From Candidatus Amarolinea dominans (GTDB lineage: Bacteria; Chloroflexota; Anaerolineae; SSC4; Amarolineaceae): DNA of 64,000 nt. This document shows positions 40,636 through 50,445 of this stretch, one piece after another. Positions within the stretch are counted from its first letter, which is position 1. Each line of letters begins with the position of its first letter. Under the pieces are notes generated by a model, which was not told the DNA's origin, ran no database searches, and saw only the letters and a list, made by a program, of their open reading frames with translations. A program made the translations under genes and the position numbers. The DNA lies in the NCBI GenBank assembly GCA_016719785.1, contig JADJYJ010000006.1, forward strand, positions 273,035 to 337,034, read 5' to 3'.

Positions 40636-42786
40636 TTACCCATCCACCGCTTCCAGCAGGCCGGCATCTTCCCAGGCTTGCATGCCGCCCTTGAGCACGC
40701 CGCAGTTGTTATAGCCCTGGTTGTGCAGCGCGTAGGTGGCGCGTGCGCTGCGCCGCCCGGCGCGGCAGGCCAGAATGATCAAACGGTCGTGCGGCAGGGT
40801 CAGCGGTCGGGTCAGCAGCTCATTCAATGGGATATTCTGTGCCTGGGCAATGTGTCCCCGCATGAACTCACGCGGCTCACGCACATCCACGACAATGGGC
40901 GCGCTTTGTTCGCGCAGGCGATTCCAGAGCGCGCGCGGTTCGATCTCGGTCAGCATACCGGCCGGAATGTCGGTATGCAGGACGATCGGCACGCTGTACT
41001 CTGGCCGCGGCAGGTTCTGGCACTCGCGGAAGACGCGTACATCGCTCTCGTAGATGCAGATGGCGGGGTCGAGCACATGGTAGAAGAGGTGTTCGACCGC
41101 GTCGTCTTCACCCAGAAAGTGATCGGCGCCCACATCCCGGTAGAAGGCGGTGGATTTCATCAGCTTCAATACCGGCTCGCGTACCCGCGTGAAGTAGACG
41201 TCGCCGCCCCGTTCGCGATAGAGACGCAGAATGCTCTCCAGCGCGTGGATGCCGCTGATGTCGCAGTGATCCACGCTCTGCATGCGCAGCAGGAGGTAAC
41301 GCTGCGTGGGATGCTGCGCCTGCAAGGCCCGCACCATCTCCTCCACATGGCTGGCCGCGCCAAAGTAGAGATCGCCCAGGATGTCCACCACGCCCAACTG
41401 CGGGCAGACCGGCTTGCTGGGCTGGAAGATCCAATGGCGAAAGTGCTCATCCGGCACCACCGAACGCACCTGTGGCATACTCGTTTTGAGCAGATAGTAG
41501 CCCAGCGACATCAGGATGCCAGAGAGGACCGCAAATTGTAAGGGCAGCAGCAGGGTTGCCAGCAGCGTCACCACCATGATGAGCGTATCGCCACGCGCCC
41601 CGCGCCAGATGCGCTGCATCTCCTTGCGGTCAATCATGCCATAGGCGCCCACGATGAGCACGCCGGCCAGGGCTGCGCGCGGGACGAAGGCCACCAGGGG
41701 GCCGAGCAGCAGCGTGGCGATCAGGACGAACAGGCTGGCGAAAACATTGGACAGAGGGGAACGCGCCTTGGCCTCAAGATTGAGCGCGGAGCGATTGAAG
41801 GAGCCGGAGGCGGGGTAGCCGGAAAAGAGGCCGGATGCGATGTTGGCCAGACCCTGTCCCACGAACTCCTGGTTGCTGTTGAGACGCTCGCCGCTCTGGC
41901 TGGCGATGGAGCGGGCGATGGACGTGGCTTCGACCAGTCCGATGGCCGCCATGGCCAGGGCGCCGGTGGAGAGATGCCCGATCAGGGTCAGGTCGAGCAG
42001 CGGTAGGCGGGCCAGGGGCGGAAACCCGCCCGGCATTTGACCGGTGATCTTGACGCCGGCGCTCGCCAGGTCGGCCAGGCCCACCACCGCGCCGGCCAGC
42101 CCCAGGGCAATCAACGGGCCAGGCAGGCGCCGATTCAGCCGCTTGAGCAGCCAGATGAGGCCGACCGCGCCCAGGCCCAGTGCCATGCTCAGCGGATGCG
42201 CCTGCAGCGCGGTCTGCGCCAGTTTGATCAGGTTGTCCAAAAGGCCCGACGCGCTGAAATCGAGGCGCAGCAGGTGGCGCACCTCTCCCACGGCCACCAG
42301 CACGCCCGCGCCGGCCGTGAAGCCGACGATGACGGAATCGGAAACGAAGTTGACCAGGATGCCCAGGCGGGCAATGCCCATGGCGATGCGCAGGATGCCA
42401 GACATGACGGCCAACATACCGGCCGCGGCCATGAAGGGCGGAGTGCCCGGCGCGGCCAGGGGCGCCAGGATCGAGAGCGCCAGCACCGAGGCAGCGTTGG
42501 TTGGCCCGCTGTTGAGATGACTGGAAGAGCCCCACAGCGCGCCCACGATGCCAGCCATCACCGCGGTGTAGATGCCCATCTGCGGCGGCAACCCGGCCAG
42601 CAGCGAAAAAACAATGGCCTGCGGCAAGAGCACCACCGCCACGGTCAGCCCGGCCAGCATGTCCGGCTGCAAGTTGGTACGGCGGTAAGTGCGCAGCAGA
42701 TAAACCGGGCGCAGAAACAGAAGCGGCACGGCCCGTACCGCCGGAGACAAGAAAAAGGAAACAGGAAGTGAAAAACCCTTACTCAC
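40636..42786 (-). CDS. SulP-family anion transporter with STAS and rhodanese domains
   Basis: A 716-residue membrane transporter with three parts. Residues about 40-440 are the SulP core (LQPDMLAGLTVAVVLLPQAI, then SGPTNAASVLALSILAPLA, and GLFSGYPASGSFNRSALN). A STAS domain follows (about 460-570; LLLRMQSVDHCDISGIHALE). After a linker comes a C-terminal rhodanese domain (about 610-710) with VVDVREPREFMRGHI and the active-site loop CRAGRRS. SulP proteins carry sulfate, bicarbonate or other anions; a sulfurtransferase at the C-terminus suggests sulfate or sulfur metabolism, as an inference. The start is GTG with a weak ribosome site, 15 bases after the ABC permease stop. Confidence 0.94.
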   Translation of the reverse strand: MSKGFSLPVSFFLSPAVRAVPLLFLRPVYLLRTYRRTNLQPDMLAGLTVAVVLLPQAIVFSLLAGLPPQMGIYTAVMAGIVGALWGSSSHLNSGPTNAASVLALSILAPLAAPGTPPFMAAAGMLAVMSGILRIAMGIARLGILVNFVSDSVIVGFTAGAGVLVAVGEVRHLLRLDFSASGLLDNLIKLAQTALQAHPLSMALGLGAVGLIWLLKRLNRRLPGPLIALGLAGAVVGLADLASAGVKITGQMPGGFPPLARLPLLDLTLIGHLSTGALAMAAIGLVEATSIARSIASQSGERLNSNQEFVGQGLANIASGLFSGYPASGSFNRSALNLEAKARSPLSNVFASLFVLIATLLLGPLVAFVPRAALAGVLIVGAYGMIDRKEMQRIWRGARGDTLIMVVTLLATLLLPLQFAVLSGILMSLGYYLLKTSMPQVRSVVPDEHFRHWIFQPSKPVCPQLGVVDILGDLYFGAASHVEEMVRALQAQHPTQRYLLLRMQSVDHCDISGIHALESILRLYRERGGDVYFTRVREPVLKLMKSTAFYRDVGADHFLGEDDAVEHLFYHVLDPAICIYESDVRVFRECQNLPRPEYSVPIVLHTDIPAGMLTEIEPRALWNRLREQSAPIVVDVREPREFMRGHIAQAQNIPLNELLTRPLTLPHDRLIILACRAGRRSARATYALHNQGYNNCGVLKGGMQAWEDAGLLEAVDG

Positions 42787-42800
42787 GGCTTACTCAATAG

Positions 42801-44504
42801 TCAGCTCTCTCCCACTCGCGCCAGGCGCTGAACGCCAAAGCTGAGGATGGGGAAGCTGACCGCGAAGGTCAGCACGAGCGCGCCGGCCGGACCGATCAGC
42901 CAGGCAACCGGCGCCCATGCGGGTAGCCACATGGCAGCCAGCGCGGGTAGGGCCAGAAATGCCAATCCTATCAACGTGTAGGTGGTCTGGATGATGAACG
43001 CGATGAGGCCGCCCCAGCCAGAGCTCATGCGCCGCGGATCATCCCAGTCGAGTCGCGCCCAGGGTACGCTCAGCCCCACGCAGACGGCCATGACGCCCGC
43101 GCCCAGGATCAACGTGCCCAGGGTGGTGTAAGTAAAGGCCAACAGGCTGAACCGGCGCCAGATGGCCGCGCCGAGCATCAATAGAAGATGCAGGCCGACA
43201 AAGGGAATGTAGGCGCTCAGGAATTTGCCGCGCAGCAGTTCCCAACTGCCCAGGGGCGCCGCCTTGAGCAGCCACCACGACTTGCCCTCCATGCTGATGC
43301 TGGTCAGCGCGACGCGGGTGAAGACAAGCGACGCGATGAAGAGGACGCTGCCCGCCAGCCCGATCTCGATTAGCGTCAGCGGGCCGCCGCCCTCGAAACG
43401 ACCGAGAAACTGGCTGATGTTGGCTTGCCCGCGCGGGCCGCCGTTGGTGACGATGTTGATATAGATGATGGGCACCAGCAGGAGCGGTGAGAGCATCTGC
43501 GCAAAGTTGCGCAGGTCACGCGGGATGACGCGCCAATCTTTGAGCGCAATCGTGAGCAGGCTGGGCGCATTGACCAGCGCACCGCCGCGCCGCGCGCGCG
43601 CCTGGTCGCGCGCACTGCGCCGCGCTGTGCCCGTGCTCTGCATACGCGTCCAGCCACTGGTGTACAGGCTGTCGGCCAGCACGACACAGAGGGCAAAAAA
43701 GCCGAAGGTGATGAGGAGAAAGACCGCCAGGTCGAGCAGGCTGGCGCCGACGCGGCCATAGCCGGCCGCGGCCAAACCCCGACCAGCCACCAGCGTGGGC
43801 AAGGGCACATTGGAAAAACGCTCGACGGCAGCCAGGAGCGCCTGCGGATCGGATTCGAACTGCTCGAAGCGCTCCGCCCATAAGCGCGAGGTTTGGCCGA
43901 GCAGGCTGCAGCTCAGGCCGAAGATGGCCGCCACAAAGCCGAGCACCTCGCGCACGCGGTGGGCCGGGGCAAAGCGCGCCACCAACATGACGGCCAATGC
44001 GCCGATGCCGGCGGTGAGCAGGGGGGCGCCCAGCAGCGTGAGTAGGGCAAACAAAAAATACCAGACCTGGTAGCCCAGGCGCCAGCCGTAGGCGAACAGG
44101 CCCGGTACTGCCGTGATCGCCAGGATGGCGTAGTACCAGGCGATGCCATCGAGCAGTTTGGAGAGGAAGACCGCACGGCGATTGACCGGCGCCACCATCA
44201 GCAGTTCCAGGTCATTGCTGAAGAAGAGACTGCCCAGGGCGATGCTGAACGCGCTGAAGAGCAAGATGAGCGCGGCCGCGGTCAGGATCAAGCCAGGGAC
44301 GAGCGGCTCCAGCCCGGCGCCCAGGAAACGCCGCACCACCGCCGCGCTGCCCCAGCCGATGGCGCCGGAGAGGCCGCCCCCGATGACCGTGAGCCAGAGC
44401 ACGCCCACCAGGGTGAGGATTTTGCGCCAGCGGGTGCGTTTACGCCAGTTATTCCAGTTCAACTGCCAGCGCAGTTGCAATAAGAGTAGGGTATCAGCGA
44501 TCAT
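42801..44504 (-). CDS. ABC-2-type exporter permease
   Basis: A 567-residue membrane protein with about 12 helices in two halves, separated by a basic cytoplasmic stretch (RRSARDQARARRGGAL). The pattern of IGGGLSGAIGW, LTPLILLVPIIY-like segments and repeated LGTLILGAGVMAVCVGL matches the large fused permeases of ABC-2/putative ABC exporter families. The ATG at 44504 is preceded by no clear ribosome site. The ATPase gene lies 56 bases upstream on the same strand, and the two should form one exporter. The substrate is unknown. Confidence 0.87.
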   Translation of the reverse strand: MIADTLLLLQLRWQLNWNNWRKRTRWRKILTLVGVLWLTVIGGGLSGAIGWGSAAVVRRFLGAGLEPLVPGLILTAAALILLFSAFSIALGSLFFSNDLELLMVAPVNRRAVFLSKLLDGIAWYYAILAITAVPGLFAYGWRLGYQVWYFLFALLTLLGAPLLTAGIGALAVMLVARFAPAHRVREVLGFVAAIFGLSCSLLGQTSRLWAERFEQFESDPQALLAAVERFSNVPLPTLVAGRGLAAAGYGRVGASLLDLAVFLLITFGFFALCVVLADSLYTSGWTRMQSTGTARRSARDQARARRGGALVNAPSLLTIALKDWRVIPRDLRNFAQMLSPLLLVPIIYINIVTNGGPRGQANISQFLGRFEGGGPLTLIEIGLAGSVLFIASLVFTRVALTSISMEGKSWWLLKAAPLGSWELLRGKFLSAYIPFVGLHLLLMLGAAIWRRFSLLAFTYTTLGTLILGAGVMAVCVGLSVPWARLDWDDPRRMSSGWGGLIAFIIQTTYTLIGLAFLALPALAAMWLPAWAPVAWLIGPAGALVLTFAVSFPILSFGVQRLARVGES

Positions 44505-44560
44505 TTGTTTCTACACCAAAACTCGTCTGTGTGGCTCCAGCCCCGGGTGGCCCTGGGTGG

Positions 44561-45343
44561 CTATGAAAGCAGTTCGGTCAGCTCCGCGTAGTCCGCGCCG
44601 CCGGTCAGGCTGAGGAAGATGTCCTCCAGCGAGCCGCTGACGCCTCCGGCGCGCAGCTCCTGCATCGTGCCCACCGCGATGATCTCGCCCTTGTTGATGA
44701 TGGCCACGCGGTCGCACATGCGCTCGGCAATCTCCAGGATGTGGGTGGAGAAGAAGACGGCGTTGCCGCGGTCGGCAATCTGGCGCAGCAGAGCCTTGAT
44801 CAGCCGGGCCGACTTGGGATCCAAGCCCACGGTTGGCTCATCCAGGAAGAGCGCCTGCGGGTTGTGGATCAACGCGCCGGCCAGGACCATCTTCTGCTGC
44901 ATGCCGTGGCTGTAGCCTTCCAGCAGGTCGCCCGCGGCCTCTTCCAGGTCGAACAGCTTGAGCAGTTCGGCCGCGCGCGCTTCCAGGAGTGCGGCCGGCA
45001 CACGATAGAGACGGCCCATGAAACGCAGGAACTCCCAGGCGTTGAGCTTGCCATACAGGTTGGGCGTATCGGGCACGTAGCCGATGCACGACTTGGCCTG
45101 GATGGGTTGGGCCTGGATGTTGTAGCCGCAGATGCGCGCGGTGCCGGCCGTTGGCGTCAGGAGGCCGGTCAGCATTTTGATCGTGGTGGTCTTGCCTGCG
45201 CCGTTCGGCCCCAGGAAGCCCATGATCTCGCCCCCGCGCACCTGTAAATTGACGCCTTTGACCGCCTCCAGCGGCCCGTAGGTCTTGCGCAGGCCAAGCG
45301 CCTCGATGGCCCATGTGTCACTCGCAGTTGTTGTCAATGTCAT
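44561..45343 (-). CDS. ABC transporter ATP-binding protein
   Basis: A 260-residue ATPase of the ABC-2/CcmA-like class. Motifs are GPNGAGKTTTIKMLTGLL (Walker A, about 43-50), the Q-loop in IGYVPDTPNLYGKL, a signature region reading YSHGMQQKM, Walker B LFLDEPTVGLDP and a switch His in FFSTHILEIAE. The signature departs from LSGGQ (SHGMQ), as is common in this class. It is 25 bases after the TPR/zinc-finger gene and precedes the permease gene. Confidence 0.96.
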   Translation of the reverse strand: MTLTTTASDTWAIEALGLRKTYGPLEAVKGVNLQVRGGEIMGFLGPNGAGKTTTIKMLTGLLTPTAGTARICGYNIQAQPIQAKSCIGYVPDTPNLYGKLNAWEFLRFMGRLYRVPAALLEARAAELLKLFDLEEAAGDLLEGYSHGMQQKMVLAGALIHNPQALFLDEPTVGLDPKSARLIKALLRQIADRGNAVFFSTHILEIAERMCDRVAIINKGEIIAVGTMQELRAGGVSGSLEDIFLSLTGGADYAELTELLS

Positions 45344-45367
45344 ATCAAATCGAATTCCAGTATGAAT

Positions 45368-46252
45368 TTAGCGCAGGCGCGCGTACGTCGTGCTCAGGGC
45401 CAGGCCGGTGAAGATCAGCGTGACCAGGCTGAGAAGGGGAAAAAATCCGGTGAACAAGAAGATGGCGATATTGCCCACAAGCACGCCCAGCAGGATTCCG
45501 CCAATTGCTACGACCCACAGGTAGCGGCCGCGCCGGCGGGCGATGGCGCGGCGGATCATCTCGGCCAGGATGCCCCCGGCCGCGGAGCCGATCAGCACGG
45601 CAATCCACAGGCCGAAGAAACCCAATCTGCCCAGCAGCAGCCCGGCCAGGGGTGAGGCGATGGCGCAGACGATGAAGCCGACGCCAAAGGCAATCGGATA
45701 GTCGAGCGACTGCGCGTTGAAGTAGATGGTCTGCTGGCCGGTGATGCACTCTTTGCAGCGGTAGCCCACATCGGTCAGCCGCACGCAGCGTACGCACATG
45801 GGGCGATCACACTTGTTGCAGCGCAGCATCGTTTCGACGGTGCGATGATTGGTGCAGAAGATCCGTTCTTCCTCAGCGATGGGCGCCGGCGCGCCACGGT
45901 CGGCCTGCGCTTCTGCGGCGGCGAGACGTTGATTCGTCTTTTCGATCAGGCTGCCCAGGGTAGCATCGGGCAGCGGCGCGACCTCACCCTGCTTGAGGGG
46001 AATCTGGCTGCGACGCCGCAGGAACTCGATGCCGGCGACGGCTTCCCGGTTGGCCGGGTCGAGCCGCAAGGCCAGCTCGAAGCAGGCGCGCTTGTCGTCA
46101 GGGCTGCCGACCAGGCCGGCCAGACCAAGCCAGGCCTCCACATTGTCTGGCGCGTCGCCAATCGCTTCTTCGTACAAACTGCGCGCCTGCTGCATCTCCC
46201 CCACACGCATCGCCGCCGAAGCACGCGCTAATTTTTCCACTACAGTTTCCAT
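45368..46252 (-). CDS. TPR / B-box-like zinc finger / four-helix membrane protein
   Basis: A 294-residue protein with TPR-like helices at the N-terminus (LARASAAMRVGEMQQARSLY and AWLGLAGLVGSPDDKRACFE, about 8-75) and a B-box-like zinc finger (about 135-175) with Cys/His pairs: CTNH, CNKC, CVRC and CKEC. Four membrane helices complete the C-terminal half (VGFIVCAIASPLAGLLLG and LWVVAIGGILLGVLVGNIAIF). The ATG at 46252 is taken because the TPR helix starts there and GAGGG lies upstream. It is between NAD kinase and the ABC ATPase genes. The fold combination is seen in environmental Chloroflexota; I know of no experimental role. Confidence 0.85.
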   Translation of the reverse strand: METVVEKLARASAAMRVGEMQQARSLYEEAIGDAPDNVEAWLGLAGLVGSPDDKRACFELALRLDPANREAVAGIEFLRRRSQIPLKQGEVAPLPDATLGSLIEKTNQRLAAAEAQADRGAPAPIAEEERIFCTNHRTVETMLRCNKCDRPMCVRCVRLTDVGYRCKECITGQQTIYFNAQSLDYPIAFGVGFIVCAIASPLAGLLLGRLGFFGLWIAVLIGSAAGGILAEMIRRAIARRRGRYLWVVAIGGILLGVLVGNIAIFLFTGFFPLLSLVTLIFTGLALSTTYARLR

Positions 46253-46277
46253 CTCATTGCCCTCTGCCCTCTGCCCT

Positions 46278-47147
46278 CTATACATTCCACTTCAGCCGCT
46301 CGATCAGCGTCTTATAGAAATAGTTACGCGCCCGCAGCCGCAAGAAACGCGCGACGTTGGGGCTGGAAGTGACGATCACGGTGTCGCCGTTATGCACGTC
46401 AATCTCGAACTGCCCGTCCACAGTCAGGATGGCCTGATGATCGGCGAAGACCTGCAGGCTGACGGTGGCGCCTTGCGCCAGCACGAGCGGCCGGTCGAAA
46501 CTGAGATGGGGCGCGATGGGCACGAGCAGGATATTTTTCAGTTCGGGCGGCAGAATGGGGCCGCCGGCCGCCAGGGCATAGCCGGTACAACCGGTCGCTG
46601 TGGCCACAATCACGCCATCGGCTGCAAAAGTCGTCACGTAGCCCTCATCGAGCGACGTGGCGATACGCACGATACGCGCCAAGCTGCCGCGGCTGACCAC
46701 CACATCGTTCAACGCCTCGTAGTGATGATCGTGCGGGTTCTCGTTGGCATGATGTTTGACTGAGACATCGAGCATCATGCGTTCTTCCAGCCAGTAGTGG
46801 CCCGCCAGCAGTTGCTGCAACGGTTCCTGCCATTGATCGGGCTGAATTTCGGCCAGGAAACCCAGACGGCCCAGTTTGACGCCGATCATGGGCACGTGGA
46901 AGCGAGCGCCCAGGCGTGCGGCGCGCAGCATGGTGCCATCACCGCCGAGGGTGATGAGGAGATCGAGTTCCTGCACATGAGCGCTGATTTCTTGTTCTTC
47001 CCAGGCCGAGAAGAGCGACGGCTGACCCCCCCGGCGCTGAATCTCCGTCGCGATCCGTTCCGCCAACGGCAGAGCGTCCGGCTTTTTGGGATGGTGTAAA
47101 ATACCGATGCGGCGCAGAGTCGGATTGTCTGGTGCATGATTTGGCAT
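46278..47147 (-). CDS. nadK: NAD kinase
   Basis: A 289-residue enzyme that phosphorylates NAD to NADP with ATP. The diagnostic GGDGTMLRAAR lies at about residue 68-78, followed by GVKLGRLGFLAEI, NDVVVSRGSLARIV, the substrate loop YVTTFAADGVIVATATGCTGYALAAGGPI and IAPHLSFDRPLVL. The ATG at 47147 gives a normal N-terminus (RIGILHHPKK). It lies 43 bases after the LLM oxidoreductase gene and 25 bases before the TPR/zinc-finger gene, all on the minus strand. Confidence 0.97.
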   Translation of the reverse strand: MPNHAPDNPTLRRIGILHHPKKPDALPLAERIATEIQRRGGQPSLFSAWEEQEISAHVQELDLLITLGGDGTMLRAARLGARFHVPMIGVKLGRLGFLAEIQPDQWQEPLQQLLAGHYWLEERMMLDVSVKHHANENPHDHHYEALNDVVVSRGSLARIVRIATSLDEGYVTTFAADGVIVATATGCTGYALAAGGPILPPELKNILLVPIAPHLSFDRPLVLAQGATVSLQVFADHQAILTVDGQFEIDVHNGDTVIVTSSPNVARFLRLRARNYFYKTLIERLKWNV

Positions 47148-47190
47148 AGCGGCTATTGTATCAGACCGATGATGGAGGGTCAATTTGACC

Positions 47191-48213
47191 TCAAACTTGA
47201 TGGAACGCCCCAGCGACGCGGCGCCAATGCGCATCCTGTTGACCGGGCACAAAGGGCACGTAATAGTTGACGCGGTCGAGCAGGCCGGCATAGCGCTGCT
47301 GAATCTGCGCCGCCAACTCGTCCGGCGCGCCGCTGACGGCAAAGATCTCCAGCATGTCATCGGTGATCAGGCTGGCCATCTCCTGCCACTGCTGGCGCGC
47401 GGCCAACATGCCCAGTTTCTCCGCGGTCTCCAGCCAGCCGTGTACTTCCATCACACTGTGATAGCTTGGGGTGGACGCGTAGAAGGCGATTTGGCTGCGC
47501 ACGGCCTGGCGTGAGGCGGCCAGCGCTTCGGCATCCTGACCGGTGATGACAAAGACCGAGCTGGAGAGGCTGATATCGCTGCGCTGACGGCCGCTGCGCA
47601 CCAGTCCAATGCCGATATTGGGCAGTGTGACCTCCTGCAGGTACTTGACGGTGTGGAAGGGGTGGACATGGAAACCTTCGCACAACTCGCCGGCCAACTG
47701 ACACAGCCCCTTGTTCACGCCCGCGATGTAGATGGGGATGCGCGGATGTTCGATGGGGCCAGGGTTGAAGAAGGGGGACATCAACGTCAGCTTGTAATAC
47801 TCGCCGCGAAAGTTGAGGCGTGCGCCGTTCTGCCAGCAGTTCCACAGGGCGCGCATGCCCAGGATCATCTCACGCAGGCGCGCGCTGGGCGAATCCCAGG
47901 CCATGCCAAAGCGGCGCTCGATATGCGCCTTGACCTGCGTGCCCAACCCCAGGATGAAACGCCCGTGCGAGAGCGCCTGCAGGTCCCAGGCGGTGTAGGC
48001 CAGTTCAGTGGGACTGCGCGAGAACGCGACCGCGATGGCCGTGCCCAGTTCGATGCGCCGGGTGTGTTCGGCCGCCAGCACCAGGGGCAAGAAAGCATCG
48101 TGCTGCGTTTCGGCCGTCCATAGGCCATCGAAGCCCAGTTCTTCAGCCGCACGCGCGGCCGTGCCGGCATCATGGATGCCCTGTTCGTAAGACAAAACGA
48201 CATCAATCTTCAT
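47191..48213 (-). CDS. LLM-class (probably F420-dependent) oxidoreductase
   Basis: A 340-residue bacterial-luciferase-like barrel. It has ELGFDGLWTAETQHDAFLPL, LGTAIAVAFSRSPTELAYTAWDLQ, GRFILGLGTQVKAHIERRFG and PIYIAGVNKGLCQLAGELCEG, all typical of the F420-dependent branch and not the FMN luciferases. The cofactor assignment is by similarity; no F420 synthesis gene is in the window. GGGAGTGAAGAG precedes the ATG. It is 25 bases from the end of the DUF2723 gene, upstream on the same strand. Confidence 0.92.
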   Translation of the reverse strand: MKIDVVLSYEQGIHDAGTAARAAEELGFDGLWTAETQHDAFLPLVLAAEHTRRIELGTAIAVAFSRSPTELAYTAWDLQALSHGRFILGLGTQVKAHIERRFGMAWDSPSARLREMILGMRALWNCWQNGARLNFRGEYYKLTLMSPFFNPGPIEHPRIPIYIAGVNKGLCQLAGELCEGFHVHPFHTVKYLQEVTLPNIGIGLVRSGRQRSDISLSSSVFVITGQDAEALAASRQAVRSQIAFYASTPSYHSVMEVHGWLETAEKLGMLAARQQWQEMASLITDDMLEIFAVSGAPDELAAQIQQRYAGLLDRVNYYVPFVPGQQDAHWRRVAGAFHQV

Positions 48214-48237
48214 CGCTCTTCACTCCCGCATCACGCG

Positions 48238-50445
48238 TTATTTCAAGGCAGCCAGGCGCTGTTGTGCCTGCACGTTGTCCGGCTCCAGGAACAGCACCGC
48301 CAGCAGCGAACGCCGGGCCGCGGTCAGGTCGCCCTGGCGCTGCTGCACATCGGCCAGCAGCAGATAGGCCAGGCTGTACGTTGGATCAATCTGCGTCGCC
48401 AACTGCAAATCGGTCAGCGCCTCGGCCGGGCGGTCGAAGCGCTGGCTGAACGTGCCACGGTTGACGGCCATGACGGCATGGGCGCGACGAATCTTGCGCG
48501 CCGGCTCATCCAGGTAGCGATTGGCGGCGATGGCCTCGCTGAATGGCGTTACGTTCCAGGCTAAGGGCGGCAGGGCCGGCGCCCCTGTGGGCGCTTGGGG
48601 CAGCAGACGCAAGAGCACCCCGCCGGGCAGTGCCTGGCCGCTCAGGTCCAGCTCAAACTGGCGCAAATGCCCCAGCGCCTCCGGCGTCACATAGACCGGC
48701 CGCGTGGCCAGTGCGCTTCGAAGCAGCGCTTGCCACAGGGCCGTGTAACGCTGACTGATCTCCGCATCATCTTCGGCCAGTTGATCGGCTTCGAACTGAC
48801 GCAGCTTGACCAGGAAGGCTTCGTGCTCGGCTGTCACCGGCGTCAGCAGATCAGGATGGCTCAGTTCGATCTGGCGGTGATACCAGGGGCGATTCTGAAA
48901 CAGCAGCACATCGAGCACGGCGACATCGGGCCGCTGCTGATCCACCCCTTGCAGCGTCAACAGCGGCGCGTAGAGCTGCCAGTCGCCGGTCAGGATCAGG
49001 GCGTTAGGCGCGGCCTCGTCCAGGGCGTTCTGCGCATAGAGAGCCGGATAGATGTAATGGCGATGATCGGCCTCGCGCCAGTTCCAGGCCAGGGTGAGCA
49101 GGGGCAGGAGCAGCACGGTCAGCGGCAGCAGACGTCGCCAGCCAGCCGGCGCGGGGAGCGGCGCCCGGCGCCGCTGGTCGGCGCCTCGCGCCGGCTGGGA
49201 CGGCGGGCGGCGGCTCGTCCTGGTGCGATTTTCGCTCGCCTTGGTGCGTTCAGCGGGCCGTGCCGGCGCGGGGACCACCGCGTTCAGTCCCAGCGCCCAA
49301 TCGCGCAGCCACTGCCAGGCCGCGGCCAGCCACAGGGTTGAGACCAGGAACGAGGCCAGGTAATAGGCGTCACGATCATCGGCGATTTCGTAGATGACCG
49401 CGTAGCTGACGCCGAAGAACGCCACGAGCAGGCTAAAGAGGGTCAGGGCACGGTCACGGCGCCACAGCGCCCACACGCCGCCGAGAAGCAGCGGGACCGC
49501 CAGCGGCGTGAACTGCTGCGTCCACAGCAACAGCCCAGCGACCAGCTCACGCCCCATGCTCTCCCATGTGCCGCCGAACAGATTGACGCGGTACTGCTTG
49601 CCGCTCACATGCCACCACAGGCGCTCCAGGTTGTGCGGGTCGCCCCAATTGAGCAGCGGATCCTGGCTGGCGCGCCAGGGCAGATAGAGGTAGATCAACG
49701 CGCCCAGGGCCAGCGCCAGCGCGCTGAGGGCGATCAGCCGCAGGTTCAAGCCGCGGCGGTTGCTCCACAGCCAGAAGATGATGGCCGGCGCCAACAGGCC
49801 GATCGTCAGGTTATGGTTGCCCAGGGCCAGGCCGTAGACCAGGGCGGCCAGGATCAGCCAGCGGCCGGCCTGTCGCGGCGGCTCCCCCTGCTGCACATGG
49901 TGGCGCCAGGCCAGCAGCAGGCACAAGATGGTGGCCGTCAGGAAGACGTGCAGGCTGTAGACTTCGGCCACCACGCTCCATGCCCACAGCGTGCGCGAGA
50001 ACGCGAAGGTCAGGGTGACCGCCACGCCGATGACTGCTGAGACAGCCAGAAACCAGGGAGCAGAGACGAGGGAATCGCCATTGATCCCCGGCCTCTGTCC
50101 CCTGGTTTCGGGCTGCAGCGCCGCGCGCAACAGCAGGTAGGTCATGCCCACGGCGGCCGCACCCCAAAAGGCAGACATAGCATTGAGGCGCTGGGCGATG
50201 CTGCCGATGGGCAGCAGGTGGCTGAAAAGCCAGCCCAAGACGATCCACAAGGGAAAACCGGGCGCATGCGCCACTCCGGGCAACCAGGCCGCCAGGATCA
50301 ACTCGCCACTGTCGGTGGGCGGAATACTGGGCGCTAATGTCACCAGGTACAGGAGCAGGGCGCCGAGAGCGAGCGCCAGCGCGGTCAGGCGCGGGTGATG
50401 AACGATGCGCTCTGCGCTGCGCCGCAGCCGTTCAGTTGGCGTCAT
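48238..50445 (-). CDS. DUF2723 membrane glycosyltransferase-like protein with C-terminal TPR
   Basis: A protein of about 735 residues. The N-terminal part (about 30-420) has ten or more helices and the DUF2723/PMT-like start (YLVTLAPSIPPTDSGELILAAW, then GVAHAPGFPLWIVLGWL), where the Asp and Glu resemble the acidic pair of GT-C glycosyltransferases. A basic Pro-rich stretch, then a soluble C-terminal region with TPR-like repeats follow (FDRPAEALTDLQLATQIDPTYS, LAYLLLADVQQRQGDLTAARRS). The substrate is unknown; the family is thought to move sugars from lipid carriers. Its ATG at 50445 overlaps the end of the DUF2007-like gene by 14 bases. Confidence 0.9.
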   Translation of the reverse strand: MTPTERLRRSAERIVHHPRLTALALALGALLLYLVTLAPSIPPTDSGELILAAWLPGVAHAPGFPLWIVLGWLFSHLLPIGSIAQRLNAMSAFWGAAAVGMTYLLLRAALQPETRGQRPGINGDSLVSAPWFLAVSAVIGVAVTLTFAFSRTLWAWSVVAEVYSLHVFLTATILCLLLAWRHHVQQGEPPRQAGRWLILAALVYGLALGNHNLTIGLLAPAIIFWLWSNRRGLNLRLIALSALALALGALIYLYLPWRASQDPLLNWGDPHNLERLWWHVSGKQYRVNLFGGTWESMGRELVAGLLLWTQQFTPLAVPLLLGGVWALWRRDRALTLFSLLVAFFGVSYAVIYEIADDRDAYYLASFLVSTLWLAAAWQWLRDWALGLNAVVPAPARPAERTKASENRTRTSRRPPSQPARGADQRRRAPLPAPAGWRRLLPLTVLLLPLLTLAWNWREADHRHYIYPALYAQNALDEAAPNALILTGDWQLYAPLLTLQGVDQQRPDVAVLDVLLFQNRPWYHRQIELSHPDLLTPVTAEHEAFLVKLRQFEADQLAEDDAEISQRYTALWQALLRSALATRPVYVTPEALGHLRQFELDLSGQALPGGVLLRLLPQAPTGAPALPPLAWNVTPFSEAIAANRYLDEPARKIRRAHAVMAVNRGTFSQRFDRPAEALTDLQLATQIDPTYSLAYLLLADVQQRQGDLTAARRSLLAVLFLEPDNVQAQQRLAALK

